Below are positions 7,827-15,492 of a DNA stretch of 38,181 nt, piece by piece. The stretch comes from CAZNJQ01 sp964573545 (GTDB taxonomy: Bacteria; Patescibacteriota; Minisyncoccia; Phycocordibacterales; UBA2135). Below the pieces are notes generated by a model. The model was not told where the DNA came from, made no database searches, and worked only from the letters and a program-made list of their open reading frames with translations. The stretch's first letter is position 1; each line of letters starts with the position of its first letter. The stretch spans positions 1 to 38,181 of the forward strand of contig CAZNJQ010000005.1 in the NCBI GenBank assembly GCA_964573545.1. The letters run 5' to 3'. The translations under genes were made by a program, and so were the position numbers.

Positions 7827-8795
7827 ATGCCGACTGTATATGTGACACGAAAAATCCCCGAAGCGGGAATCAAAATACTTCAAGATAAAGGATACGCTGT
7901 TGATGTGAGCGATAAGGACGGCGTGCTCTCAAAACAAGAGCTCGTTGCCGTCCTCCGCGAGAAACCATACGATGCTGTGCTGTGTCTTTTGACGGACAAA
8001 ATCGATGCGGATGTTTTTGCGGCGGCATCTCATGCGAAAATCTTTGCGAATTATGCGGTCGGATTCGATAACATAGATGTCACGGAGGCGAAAAAGCGCG
8101 GCATTGCCGTCTCGAATACGCCTGATGTGCTCACGAATACCGTTGCCGAACACACGTTCGCGATGATTCTTGCGATTACCTCCCGTATTGCCGAAGGAGA
8201 CCGGTTCATGAGAGCAGGGAAATACATCGGATGGGCTCCGCTCCTTCTTTTGGGAATGGATATAAGCGGGAAAACGCTCGGCATTCTGGGCGCCGGAAGG
8301 ATAGGCGCGCGGGTCGCGTATCATGGCGCAAAGAGTTTTGATATGAAGGTCGTCTATTACGATATCAAGCCGAATCCGTCCATTGAAGAGGAAGTGGGTG
8401 CGGAGTTCCGCGGAAGCGTTGAGGACGTGCTCAAGGAAGCCGACGTCATCTCGGTTCATGTGCCGCTTCTCCCGACTACGCGGCATCTCATAAACAAAGA
8501 ACGCCTTTCGCTCATGAAGAGAACGGCATATCTCGTCAATTCTTCGCGCGGTCCTGTGATAGACGAAGCTGCGCTCGTTCAAGCGCTCAAGGCAGGCGTC
8601 ATAAAAGGAGCGGCGCTCGATGTGTTTGAGAACGAGCCCGCGATTGCACCAGGCCTTGCCGAACTTGAGAACGTTGTCCTGACACCGCATATCGCGTCAG
8701 CGACCGAGGAAACACGGGCCAAGATGGCGGAAGTTGCCGCCACGAACATTATCGCGGTTCTTGAGGGGAAGCAGGCGCCGAATGCAATTAAATAA
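7827..8795 (+). CDS. D-isomer-specific 2-hydroxyacid dehydrogenase
   Basis: This NAD(P)-dependent enzyme interconverts a 2-keto acid and the D-2-hydroxy acid; glyoxylate/hydroxypyruvate reductase and phosphoglycerate dehydrogenase are its relatives. At 322 residues it is full length. It has the Rossmann motif GILGAGRIGARVA near residue 151, the catalytic Arg in NSSRGPVIDE, the catalytic Glu in FENEP and the catalytic His in TPHIASAT. The substrate is not certain; the closest look is to GyaR/GhrB-type glyoxylate reductases. It follows the aldolase gene by 7 nt and has no SD site. Confidence 0.92.
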   Translation: MPTVYVTRKIPEAGIKILQDKGYAVDVSDKDGVLSKQELVAVLREKPYDAVLCLLTDKIDADVFAAASHAKIFANYAVGFDNIDVTEAKKRGIAVSNTPDVLTNTVAEHTFAMILAITSRIAEGDRFMRAGKYIGWAPLLLLGMDISGKTLGILGAGRIGARVAYHGAKSFDMKVVYYDIKPNPSIEEEVGAEFRGSVEDVLKEADVISVHVPLLPTTRHLINKERLSLMKRTAYLVNSSRGPVIDEAALVQALKAGVIKGAALDVFENEPAIAPGLAELENVVLTPHIASATEETRAKMAEVAATNIIAVLEGKQAPNAIK

Positions 8796-8800
8796 GTAAC

Positions 8801-9049
8801 ATGGAATATTTACCCGACATTTTAGGATGGGGAGGGACAGCACTCATTGTACTTGCGTATCTTCTGGTTTCTCTAAAGAAAGTTGATAGTGGGAGCGCCG
8901 CGTATCAAGCAACAAATCTTTTAGGTGCGATGGGTCTCGGCGTCAATGTGTTTTATGAGGGCGCATGGCCGGCTGTCGCGCTCCAGATTACCTGGGGGGC
9001 CATTGCGGCAGTGGCGCTCGTGAGTATCTTAAAAAAGCGGGCCCATTGA
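8801..9049 (+). CDS. Small membrane protein, CBU_0592-like
   Basis: The 82-residue protein has three hydrophobic segments (about 8-25, 38-52 and 56-76). It resembles the small CBU_0592-type integral membrane proteins in its opening LGWGGTALIVLAYLLVS and the ATNLLGAMGLGVNV stretch. The function of that family is unknown. It starts 5 nt after the dehydrogenase stop, so it is likely the last gene of the aldolase operon. No SD site is seen. Confidence 0.7.
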   Translation: MEYLPDILGWGGTALIVLAYLLVSLKKVDSGSAAYQATNLLGAMGLGVNVFYEGAWPAVALQITWGAIAAVALVSILKKRAH

Positions 9050-9111
9050 ACTTCTCCAGAACTAGAATTTCTAACAGCGTGAACTTCTGGCGACCACTGG
9101 GAGGACACCCG

Positions 9112-9152
9112 ACCTGCCTGTGGCCATGCCTGCGCATGCAGGAGACAGGGCT
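9112..9152. repeat. Dispersed hairpin element, copy B (degenerate)
   Basis: This contains CCTGCCT at the left, then GGCCATGCCTGCGCATGCAG, which is shared with copy D near 31555-31574, and a right end ACAGGGCTC. Only the inner CCTGC-GCAT-GCAGG hairpin is intact. It lies in the gap between the convergent genes ending at 9049 and 9199, so it looks like a decayed copy. Confidence 0.55.
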
Positions 9153-9156
9153 CAAT

Positions 9157-9187
9157 AAAAAAAGGCGGGTCGATGAACGAGCCCGCC
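9157..9187 (-). terminator. Terminator of the second repeat-protein gene
   Basis: On the minus strand GGCGGG (9187-9182) pairs with CCCGCC (9169-9164), followed by seven T (9163-9157). It begins 12 nt after the stop codon of the minus-strand gene. Confidence 0.8.
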
Positions 9188-9198
9188 GGGCGCGAATA

Positions 9199-9768
9199 CT
9201 ATTCCGCCGTAAGCGGATAGAGTGCGCCGAATGTTCTTTCTTTATCCTTAACTTTTTGATGGACGGCGATACCGAGAATTGTGAACGCTTCTTTCTCCGC
9301 CTCTTGGTTTCCCGCGATACCGACCATGACGCCGGCACTTCCCCCTGATTTTTGATTTCCTGCGATACCGAATACGACACCCGCTTCTTTCCCTGCTGTC
9401 TGATTTGCCGCGATACCAACAAAGAGGAACGCATTCCTTCCCGCCTTCTGGTTTCCCGCGATGCCCGCCACAACAGCGGTACTTTCCCCTTCTTGCCAGA
9501 CGAAAGGAGTCGCGACCGTGAACGCAGTCCCGGATGTTTTTTGGTAAAGAGAGAAAAGAGAATAAACCCCTTTTTCTCCGACCGCGTTTCCGGCTATCGT
9601 GAATACATACCCGTTGGTGTTCAGCGGTACGCACACGAGCAAGAGGATGCCAAGCCGTTTAAGTGCTTGCCGCGATGTCATGGGTGCATTGTATTTTGCG
9701 CGATGGAGCACTAACAGCGCGAAAAAATATACCGAGACAGTGGCCGCGAAAATCCAGAGATTTTCCAT
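9199..9768 (-). CDS. Membrane-anchored protein with seven 16-residue Gln repeats (copy 2)
   Basis: This is the paralog of the 6144-6728 product. No known family is recognised. The 189-residue protein has hydrophobic segments at about 3-21 and 38-48, then glutamines at 76, 92, 107, 123, 139, 155 and 171. The central repeats are nearly identical: GIAGNQKAG, GIAANQTAG, GIAGNQKSG, GIAGNQEAE. Such regularity suggests a beta-solenoid or an evolving tandem repeat with a 48-bp DNA unit. The ATG at 9768 is chosen because it has GGGAG 7 nt upstream. The longer open frame starting at 9825 begins inside the promoter. Promoter, leader, SD site and terminator are all present. Confidence 0.82.
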   Translation of the reverse strand: MENLWIFAATVSVYFFALLVLHRAKYNAPMTSRQALKRLGILLLVCVPLNTNGYVFTIAGNAVGEKGVYSLFSLYQKTSGTAFTVATPFVWQEGESTAVVAGIAGNQKAGRNAFLFVGIAANQTAGKEAGVVFGIAGNQKSGGSAGVMVGIAGNQEAEKEAFTILGIAVHQKVKDKERTFGALYPLTAE

Positions 9769-9823
9769 GTCGCATCTCCCTTTCTTGCGTTGTGGGCGGT
9801 TGCGGAAGGCGCTTCTGTCTGGC

Positions 9824-9852
9824 ATAGTAACAACACAATATTAAAAAGTCAA
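9824..9852 (-). promoter_or_regulatory. Promoter of the second repeat-protein gene
   Basis: On the minus strand TTGACT (9852-9847), a 17-nt spacer and TACTAT (9829-9824) form a good promoter. The predicted leader is about 50 nt and ends with the GGGAG SD site. It is back to back with the bL25 promoter. Confidence 0.8.
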
Positions 9853-9859
9853 GGATAGA

Positions 9860-9887
9860 TTGATTTTTTTATACAAATAGGTACTAT
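9860..9887 (+). promoter_or_regulatory. Promoter of rplY (leaderless)
   Basis: TTGATT (9860-9865), a 16-nt spacer and TACTAT (9882-9887) lie directly before the gene. Only 7 nt separate the -10 from the ATG at 9895, so the mRNA should start at the AUG. Confidence 0.75.
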
Positions 9888-9894
9888 AGAGACC

Positions 9895-10554
9895 ATGTTC
9901 GTATTAGAAGCTGAAAAAAGGGATATCAAGACGAAACCGGCAGGTTTACGGCGCGAAGGGAAAGTGCCCGCTGTTTTCTATGGAAGGAAAGAAAAATCGA
10001 CCCCGATCGCGTTCTCAGAAGTCGATTTCAAAAAGGTATGGGATGAGGCCGGCGAATCGTCCATTATTGACCTTGTATACGGAGGCAAAAAATTAAACGT
10101 GCTTATCCACGATGTCGATGTCCATCCGGTTACCGGAAAAGTCATCCACGCGGATTTATATGCCGTTGAAGCGGATAAACCAGTTGAGGTTTCCGTGGAA
10201 CTTGTTTTCGAGGGCGATGCTCCGGCGGTGAAAATCGAAGGCGCTTCTATTGTGAAAGTTCTCCATGCGCTTGAGGTGAGCGGCTTGCCGAAAGACCTCC
10301 CGCAAAAACTTACCGTTTCGTTGACCGGCCTTGAGACTCCGGAAAGCCAGATATTCGCCAAAGACATCTCTTTACCCTCTGGCATTACACTCATGATGAA
10401 TCCCGATGATGTCGTCGCGGCGATTTCAATGGCGAAAGTCGAAGAAGAGGTGCCGGTAGCCTTCGACGCATCTCAAATAGAAGTCGAGAAGAAAGGTAAG
10501 GAAGAGGAGGCGGAAGGTGAGAGTGCTCTCCCCGAAGCTGCACCATCAAAATAA
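9895..10554 (+). CDS. rplY: Large ribosomal subunit protein bL25 (CTC type)
   Basis: bL25 binds 5S rRNA in the central protuberance. The 219-residue protein is the long CTC form: an N-terminal 5S-binding domain opens with LEAEKRDIKTKPAGLRREGKVPAVFYG and contains HDVDVHPVTGKVIHADLY. A C-terminal beta domain includes VSGLPKDLPQKLTVSL. An acidic low-complexity tail (EVEKKGKEEEAEGE) closes it. The promoter sits so close that the message is leaderless, and there is no SD site. Confidence 0.93.
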   Translation: MFVLEAEKRDIKTKPAGLRREGKVPAVFYGRKEKSTPIAFSEVDFKKVWDEAGESSIIDLVYGGKKLNVLIHDVDVHPVTGKVIHADLYAVEADKPVEVSVELVFEGDAPAVKIEGASIVKVLHALEVSGLPKDLPQKLTVSLTGLETPESQIFAKDISLPSGITLMMNPDDVVAAISMAKVEEEVPVAFDASQIEVEKKGKEEEAEGESALPEAAPSK

Positions 10555-10575
10555 AGGTTCCCCTCGTGCTTCCGT

Positions 10576-10690
10576 GCGGTATTGAACCCATGTTTCGTCT
10601 TCCCTGCCTGCCGCAGGCAGGGCTCGGACGAAATGAAAATTAAGATTTTCATTTCGCTCCTCGCTCGACGAAATAACAGAGCAATACCGC
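10576..10690. repeat. Dispersed double-hairpin element, copy C, with terminal inverted repeats
   Basis: The ends are GCGGTATTG (10576-10584) and CAATACCGC (10682-10690), a perfect 9-bp inverted repeat. Inside, TTTCGTC (10593-10599) can pair with GACGAAA (10667-10673). Between these lie hairpin 1, CCCTGCCTGC/GCAGGCAGGG (10602-10622), and hairpin 2, CGAAATGAAAAT/ATTTTCATTTCG (10629-10656). Together this folds as an outer stem with two arms. The left 29 bases are nearly identical to copy D. Confidence 0.75.
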
Positions 10691-10717
10691 GCCACCCTGG
10701 GCGGCGAAAGCATCCCC

Positions 10718-10746
10718 TTAACAGTGGAGTCGTTACGCCGTACTAT
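10718..10746 (+). promoter_or_regulatory. Promoter of the transglycosylase gene (leaderless)
   Basis: TTAACA (10718-10723), a 17-nt spacer and TACTAT (10741-10746) are followed by 6 nt and the ATG at 10753. The start of transcription should coincide with the start codon. Confidence 0.78.
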
Positions 10747-10752
10747 AAAGAG

Positions 10753-12117
10753 ATGGGTTTTTTTATAACACGGGCGAGGAGAGTAGTGTATCCCACAGTG
10801 CGTTTCCATACAGCCATTGGTGTCTTATTCGCCGCGGCATTTTTTTTGTTTACAGCGGCACCCGCATTACTCCACGCGCAAGCGACCGGGAGCGATGTCT
10901 TGAGCCGTAGAGCGCAGCTTGAGCGCGAACTTACCGATCTTGAAAAACGCATCGAGGAACAGCGGATAATACTGCAGGAAAAACAACGGGAATCGGTTTC
11001 TCTCGAGCGCGACATCTCCATCTTCGATGCCAAGATACAGTCCGCCGAACTTTCCATTAAAGCGCGTGATTTGGCTATCAGAAAACTTGCGACAGAGATA
11101 GGAACAAAAGAAGAGACGATAGACAGCCTTTCAAAAAAACTTGTCCGCGAGAAAGAATCACTCGGCCAGCTTTTGAGGAAAACACGGGAAATCGACTCTT
11201 TTTCTCTTGCGGAGATAATCTTGGGAAATAGAAATATCTCTGATTTTTTTGCAGATGTCGATTCTTTCAGCGAAATACAATCTGCGCTTCAGGATTCGTT
11301 CAAGGAGATAGAAGACACAAAACAAAAGACGAAAACCGAAAAAGACGTCCTGGAGGAGCGGCGCGTCGAAGAACAGGAGCTGCGGAGCATCCAGGTCCTT
11401 CAAAAGCGGCGGATAGAGGAAGATAAAAAGGAAAAGCGGAAAATTCTCGACGTATCGCGGGGACGGGAAGCGGTGTACCAGAAAATCATTGCAGGCATAG
11501 AAAAGAATGCCGCGGCGATACGGAGCGAACTCTTCGTCCTTCGAGGTACGGACGCGATCCCGTTCGAGAGGGCACTTGATTTCGCGCAAACGGTATCTCG
11601 GAAGACCGGAGTCAGGCCGGCGCTCATCCTCGGAGTTGTCGCGGAAGAATCAAACCTTGGCGAGAACGTCGGGACGGGGAATTGGAGAGTGGACATGTGC
11701 TGTGCGGTTGGCAAAGACAGGGACCGTCCTATTTTCCTCGAGATCACAAAAAAACTCGGCCTCAATCCGGACGTGATGCCTGTATCCAAAAAGCCGTGGT
11801 ATGGATGGGGCGGCGCCATGGGCCCGGCGCAGTTCATTCCTTCGACGTGGGTTTTGTATGAAGATAAAATACGGAATCTCACGGGGCACAACCCTCCGAA
11901 CCCATGGGATCCGTTTGATGCGTTCGCTGCGGCCGCGGTTCTCCTTAAAGAGAACGGCGCGAGTAAAGGAACATATGCGGCAGAGCGGCTTGCGGTACTC
12001 CGCTATTTTGCCGGTTGGAAAAACGCCACAAAGTCCGCGTACGCGTTTTACGGAGACGACGTTATGGCGTTGGCGCAGAAATACCAGCAGCAAATCGATA
12101 TTTTACAGAACAATTAA
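10753..12117 (+). CDS. Exported coiled-coil lytic transglycosylase (MltB-like)
   Basis: This is probably a peptidoglycan-cleaving lytic transglycosylase with a regulatory coiled coil. The 454-residue protein has an N-terminal membrane/signal segment (about 21-40, ending AAPALLHAQ). A long EnvC-like coiled coil follows (about 47-265). The C-terminal domain has GVVAEESNLGENVGTGNW with the likely catalytic Glu and GAMGPAQFIPSTW, a hallmark of MltB/SLT-type enzymes. The frame is open upstream to 10582 through repeat C, but the promoter lies at 10718-10746 and a signal sequence begins right after the ATG at 10753, so the longer form is rejected. The mRNA is leaderless. Confidence 0.87.
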   Translation: MGFFITRARRVVYPTVRFHTAIGVLFAAAFFLFTAAPALLHAQATGSDVLSRRAQLERELTDLEKRIEEQRIILQEKQRESVSLERDISIFDAKIQSAELSIKARDLAIRKLATEIGTKEETIDSLSKKLVREKESLGQLLRKTREIDSFSLAEIILGNRNISDFFADVDSFSEIQSALQDSFKEIEDTKQKTKTEKDVLEERRVEEQELRSIQVLQKRRIEEDKKEKRKILDVSRGREAVYQKIIAGIEKNAAAIRSELFVLRGTDAIPFERALDFAQTVSRKTGVRPALILGVVAEESNLGENVGTGNWRVDMCCAVGKDRDRPIFLEITKKLGLNPDVMPVSKKPWYGWGGAMGPAQFIPSTWVLYEDKIRNLTGHNPPNPWDPFDAFAAAAVLLKENGASKGTYAAERLAVLRYFAGWKNATKSAYAFYGDDVMALAQKYQQQIDILQNN

Positions 12118-12124
12118 GGGGGTC

Positions 12125-12153
12125 TTGATACTCCATAGTCTATACGCTATACT
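12125..12153 (+). promoter_or_regulatory. Promoter of rpmE (near leaderless)
   Basis: TTGATA (12125-12130), a 17-nt spacer and TATACT (12148-12153) lie 8 nt before the ATG at 12162. Both boxes match the consensus at five of six positions. Confidence 0.8.
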
Positions 12154-12161
12154 CCATACTG

Positions 12162-12419
12162 ATGAAAAAAGACATCCATCCAGCCTATTATCCCAAAGCA
12201 AAAGTAACCTGCGCCTGCGGGAACTCTTTTGAAGTTGCCTCAACACTCCCGGAGATACGTATTGATATCTGCAGCGCCTGCCACCCGTTCTATACAGGGG
12301 AGGAGAAAATCATTGATACTGCGGGTCGTGTCGAGCGGTTCAAGGCGCGAAGAGCTGCTGCGGCAGAGAAGAAGCCCACTAAAAAGACCGAAAAGAATTC
12401 AACGAAAAAAACCGCATAA
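12162..12419 (+). CDS. rpmE: Large ribosomal subunit protein bL31
   Basis: bL31 bridges the two ribosomal subunits. The 85-residue protein has MKKDIHPAYYPKAKVTCACG, a family-typical start, then DICSACHPFYTG. The CxC and CxxC cysteines make this the zinc-binding type. A lysine-rich tail (KKPTKKTEKNSTKK) is longer than in model bacteria. The gene is monocistronic: its own promoter is 8 nt upstream and the terminator overlaps its stop codon. Confidence 0.95.
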   Translation: MKKDIHPAYYPKAKVTCACGNSFEVASTLPEIRIDICSACHPFYTGEEKIIDTAGRVERFKARRAAAAEKKPTKKTEKNSTKKTA

Positions 12420-12431
12420 CGCGGTTTTTTT
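12405..12431 (+). terminator. Terminator overlapping the rpmE stop codon
   Basis: ACCGC (12411-12415) and GCGGT (12421-12425) form the stem, extended by the flanking A-run and T-run. The TAA stop codon (12417-12419) lies in the loop, and TTTTTTT follows the right arm. Confidence 0.8.
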
Positions 12432-12486
12432 AAAAAGTTAAAGCACCACATAACTCAGGATGCTTACCTGCGTGTGAAGGGGCTAC

Positions 12487-12987
12487 TCATGGATTCCACA
12501 ATTGACCGGAATGTAAAACGCCCTGCACGCCGATCAGTCCATCATACATAACAACTTCCACATCGGCTTCTCTGAGCATCATGAGTGCGATCTCAATGTC
12601 TTGTTGCCAGAAATCGGGCGACCGGTCGTATGCTTGCTTGTGGGTGACCAGTTTTTTGACGCCTGATTGAATGATTGCTCGTGCGCAATCAGAGCACGCA
12701 GCCCATGGACAAACCATTGTCAGTGCGTGAATTTTGATACCTTGTCGGGCTAACTGGAATATGACGTTCCGTTCTGCATGCTCGACGATTTTGTATTTCA
12801 ACGGGCGCTCCCAACGCTCCGGGATGTTCTTAACCCCATCGGGAAACCGGTTTGTATCAGAACCCAGTATGGTGCCGCTTTCATCAATCAATAACGCGGC
12901 ATTTTGCGTAGAAGGGTCCGGGCTTTTTTGGGCGAGTCGATAGGCCACACCGAGCAACGAATTCCAGTCGGGCGAGCGGGTAAGCAT
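12487..12987 (-). CDS. dCMP/cytidine-deaminase-family protein
   Basis: This zinc-dependent deaminase-fold protein of 166 residues is most like deoxycytidylate deaminase, which turns dCMP into dUMP for thymidylate synthesis. VEHAERNVIF supplies the zinc His and catalytic Glu, and CPWAACSDCARAIIQSGV supplies the two zinc Cys as CSDC. The core also has SPDPSTQNAALL, typical of the family start. Exact substrate is inferred. The ATG at 12987 is chosen because AGAGGAG lies 5 nt before it; an upstream TTG at 13005 has no such site. Unlike the core genes it has a leader and a strong SD site, which hints at acquisition. Confidence 0.82.
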   Translation of the reverse strand: MLTRSPDWNSLLGVAYRLAQKSPDPSTQNAALLIDESGTILGSDTNRFPDGVKNIPERWERPLKYKIVEHAERNVIFQLARQGIKIHALTMVCPWAACSDCARAIIQSGVKKLVTHKQAYDRSPDFWQQDIEIALMMLREADVEVVMYDGLIGVQGVLHSGQLWNP

Positions 12988-13023
12988 CGTAGCTCCTCTA
13001 AGCAATGTCGTAAATCTTTCGCC

Positions 13024-13052
13024 ATGGTATCAATGCATCTATTTTTTTGCAA
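13024..13052 (-). promoter_or_regulatory. Promoter of the deaminase gene
   Basis: On the minus strand TTGCAA (13052-13047), a 17-nt spacer and TACCAT (13029-13024) give a predicted start near 13017. The leader is about 30 nt and carries the SD site. Confidence 0.6.
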
Positions 13053-13094
13053 TTAGACCCCAAAATGCCGCTTCCATTTTTCTCATATTTCATA

Positions 13095-13100
13095 TACGAT
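13095..13100 (+). promoter_or_regulatory. -10 box of prfA (leaderless)
   Basis: TACGAT ends 8 nt before the ATG at 13109, predicting an mRNA that starts at or next to the start codon. The -35 region has only TTCCAT, a weak match. Confidence 0.5.
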
Positions 13101-13108
13101 ACACGCAC

Positions 13109-14050
13109 ATGTTCGACATCGCTTCATACATAAATAATCCGAAAACGACATATTTTGCCCGCGAATATGAGCGGCTTTTTAAAGCATGCGAAGATATTCG
13201 TCACCTGGCGGAGAAAGACCCGGCGTTCTTAGAGCTTGCACGAGAGGAGCAGAAGAAAAACGAAGAGCAGATGGCGGCGCTTGTGGCGCAGATGGAATCT
13301 ATTCTTGCCGCGCAAAAAGAGGAAGAACAATACCCGTCGCACGTTATTCTCGAGGTGAGGGCGGGGGCGGGCGGGGAGGAAGCGGCGCTTTTCGCGGCAC
13401 AACTAGCTCTTATGTACGAACGCTATGCTGCGCGAAGCGGGTGGTCGTTTAAAAAAGTCGACGAGTCAAAAAGCGACTTGGGCGGACTTAAAGAGGGCGC
13501 ATTCGAGCTTGAGGGAAAAGATGTGTATAAAAAACTTCGCTATGAGACGGGCGTGCATCGCATCCAGCGGGTTCCCGCGACGGAAAAATCCGGACGCATA
13601 CACACATCAACGGCATCTGTTGCCGTTCTTCCAGTTCGGGAGAAGGTTAAAATAGAGATTAACCCTGCGGATGTCGAAGTCGCATTCTCGCGCGCGGGTG
13701 GTCCCGGGGGACAAAACGTCAACAAGGTTGAGACGGCGGTACGGCTTCTCCATAAACCGACGGGCATCGTCGTCCGTTCAACAAGCGAACGTAACCAGCA
13801 GAAGAACCGCGAAAAAGCATTTTCGATCCTTGCCGCGAAACTTGAACAGGAGGCGGAAGAGAAGGAGTCGCGGACGCTCTCTAAGGAAAGAAAAGAGCAA
13901 ATCGGCACTGGTGAGCGCTCCGAAAAAATACGGACGTATAATATTTTGCAGGACAGGATAACCGACCACCGTATCAAAAAAAGCTGGCACAACATAGAGC
14001 GGATCTTTGCAGGAGAGCTTGAACCGGTCATCGAGGCATTCTCAGGGTAA
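13109..14050 (+). CDS. prfA: Peptide chain release factor 1
   Basis: RF1 reads UAA and UAG stop codons and triggers peptide release. The 313-residue protein has RVPATEKSGRIHTS, which includes the PAT tripeptide that reads the stop codon, and AGGPGGQNVNKVETAVRL, whose GGQ enters the peptidyl-transferase centre. It is about 45 residues shorter than E. coli RF1, the loss being in the N-terminal domain that binds the modifying methyltransferase. UGA termination needs RF2, which is not in this window. The gene appears leaderless. Confidence 0.95.
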   Translation: MFDIASYINNPKTTYFAREYERLFKACEDIRHLAEKDPAFLELAREEQKKNEEQMAALVAQMESILAAQKEEEQYPSHVILEVRAGAGGEEAALFAAQLALMYERYAARSGWSFKKVDESKSDLGGLKEGAFELEGKDVYKKLRYETGVHRIQRVPATEKSGRIHTSTASVAVLPVREKVKIEINPADVEVAFSRAGGPGGQNVNKVETAVRLLHKPTGIVVRSTSERNQQKNREKAFSILAAKLEQEAEEKESRTLSKERKEQIGTGERSEKIRTYNILQDRITDHRIKKSWHNIERIFAGELEPVIEAFSG

Positions 14051-14158
14051 AAAGAACTCTGCGTCGGCTCCTTTATCGCTATTTTTTGCCGTATGGGGAT
14101 GCGCCATATCTCCGTGTTTTGAGAACGCCATTTTCCACATAAGAGATACCGTGCATCG

Positions 14159-14167
14159 TGGTACAAT
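14159..14167 (+). promoter_or_regulatory. Extended -10 of the FtsA/PilM-like gene (leaderless)
   Basis: TGGTACAAT (14159-14167) is an extended -10, followed by 8 nt and the ATG at 14176. A GTG at 14158, in frame with the gene, overlaps this box and cannot be the start. No -35 is evident. Confidence 0.7.
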
Positions 14168-14175
14168 TTTGTAAT

Positions 14176-15414
14176 ATGGGTTTTCTTTCTCTAATAAGAC
14201 GCGGGAGATCAAAAGAGAAATTGGCAGTCGTATTCGACGTGAGTTCAGGAAGTGTCGGCGGCGCGCTTATTTCGCTTGCTCCGGGAGAAAATCCGAAGAT
14301 TTTTTATACTACGCGGCTCGCACTCCCAGTTAAGGAAGCTATTGATTCGAAACGCTTCATAGAAGAGACGTTTCGTGCGCTTGATTTGGTCGCTGAAGAT
14401 ATCAGAAAGCACGGATTTCCTCATGCTCGATTCGCGATACTGGGCGGGATTCCGTCAGCATCGGTCTTCTTTTTCCTTGCGAGTCCATGGCACGTATCGC
14501 AGGTACGCGTTCTCAAAAAAAACGAAGAAGAGCCGTTCACTGTTAGGCGCGAGATGGTACAGGAACTTGCAGAGCATGAAATCGAGATGTTCAAGAAATC
14601 ACAGGCGGCGGAATACGAACGGCGAGGGATGAAAAAAGAGGAACTGTCTATTCTGGAGCAGAATATCTTCGACATCCGTCTCAATAGATACGCAGTCGAT
14701 GATCCTTTCGGCAAGGTCGGACAGGAATTCACGATGACGACGTATATGAGCGTTGCACCTCAGTATATCGTTGATTCACTGCGCGATCGCGCGGAGCGTT
14801 TCTTCGGCGCACACGATGCGCATATCCACTCATTCATGTTTGCGTTTTTTAATATCGCACGAGATATCTGGCATGCGGAAGACACATTTCTTCTGGTTGA
14901 CGTGAGCAGAGAAGTGACGGATATCGGCATCGTGCGCGATGGCCGTTTGTTCGACATGTTGTCCTTTCCCTTGGGATACGGAGCTTTGTTTCGTGACGTT
15001 GCGCGCGAACTCAAGACTTCGATTGAAGAGGCGCAGTCTCTTGTCCGGCTCGCCATCAAAAAACAGATCTCTGAATCGCAGATGTCTCGGGTGGGGGAAG
15101 TTCTCTCTGCCTCGGGGAAAACATGGAAAGACGCCTTTGAGGCAGAGGTCAGAAATTTGTACAGGAAAATCCCTTTTTCACACAGGATCATGCTTACAAC
15201 ACATAATGTTTTGTCGTACTGGTTTAAAGATTTGATCGAGAGCAAAGAGGACGGAAAGGGTTTTCTAAAAGAAACAACATTCGAGGTCGCGCTTTTGAAC
15301 AGCGCCGTACTTTCCGATTTTTACCGCTTTAAGGGACGAATCGAAGAAGATCCGTTCCTCGCGATTGAGACGATTTTTATCAGCAAAGATAAAGATATTG
15401 TGTCTTCCCGGTGA
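14176..15414 (+). CDS. Actin-fold ATPase-like protein related to FtsA/PilM
   Basis: This 412-residue protein has two actin/hexokinase-type phosphate-binding stretches. One is VVFDVSSGSVGGALIS near residue 16 and the other is LLVDVSREVTDIGIVRDG in the second half, as in FtsA and PilM. No transmembrane segment is seen, so it should be cytoplasmic. The downstream gene encodes a bitopic protein with a short cytoplasmic N-terminus, which recalls the PilM-PilN pair of type IV pilus systems or an FtsA-like membrane adaptor. The exact family is not settled. Its promoter makes the mRNA leaderless. Confidence 0.65.
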   Translation: MGFLSLIRRGRSKEKLAVVFDVSSGSVGGALISLAPGENPKIFYTTRLALPVKEAIDSKRFIEETFRALDLVAEDIRKHGFPHARFAILGGIPSASVFFFLASPWHVSQVRVLKKNEEEPFTVRREMVQELAEHEIEMFKKSQAAEYERRGMKKEELSILEQNIFDIRLNRYAVDDPFGKVGQEFTMTTYMSVAPQYIVDSLRDRAERFFGAHDAHIHSFMFAFFNIARDIWHAEDTFLLVDVSREVTDIGIVRDGRLFDMLSFPLGYGALFRDVARELKTSIEEAQSLVRLAIKKQISESQMSRVGEVLSASGKTWKDAFEAEVRNLYRKIPFSHRIMLTTHNVLSYWFKDLIESKEDGKGFLKETTFEVALLNSAVLSDFYRFKGRIEEDPFLAIETIFISKDKDIVSSR

Positions 15415-15453
15415 TTTTAACGATAAGGATGCCCCGTGGCTCCACCCGAGTGC

Positions 15454-15482
15454 TTTCCAGTTTTCTATTTACGTTGTATAAT
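15454..15482 (+). promoter_or_regulatory. Promoter of the large surface-protein gene
   Basis: TTTCCA (15454-15459), a 17-nt spacer and a perfect TATAAT (15477-15482) lie 10 nt before the ATG at 15493. The leader would be about 3-4 nt. Confidence 0.65.
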
Positions 15483-15492
15483 ACCTTCATCT

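Noticed and set aside
9352..9714. Plus-strand open frames opposite the second repeat protein
   Set aside because: They are antisense shadows created by the 48-bp repeat unit. The minus-strand frame has the promoter, SD site and terminator.
10582..10752. N-terminal extension of the transglycosylase
   Set aside because: The extension is encoded by repeat C and precedes the promoter at 10718-10746. The signal segment starts after the ATG at 10753.
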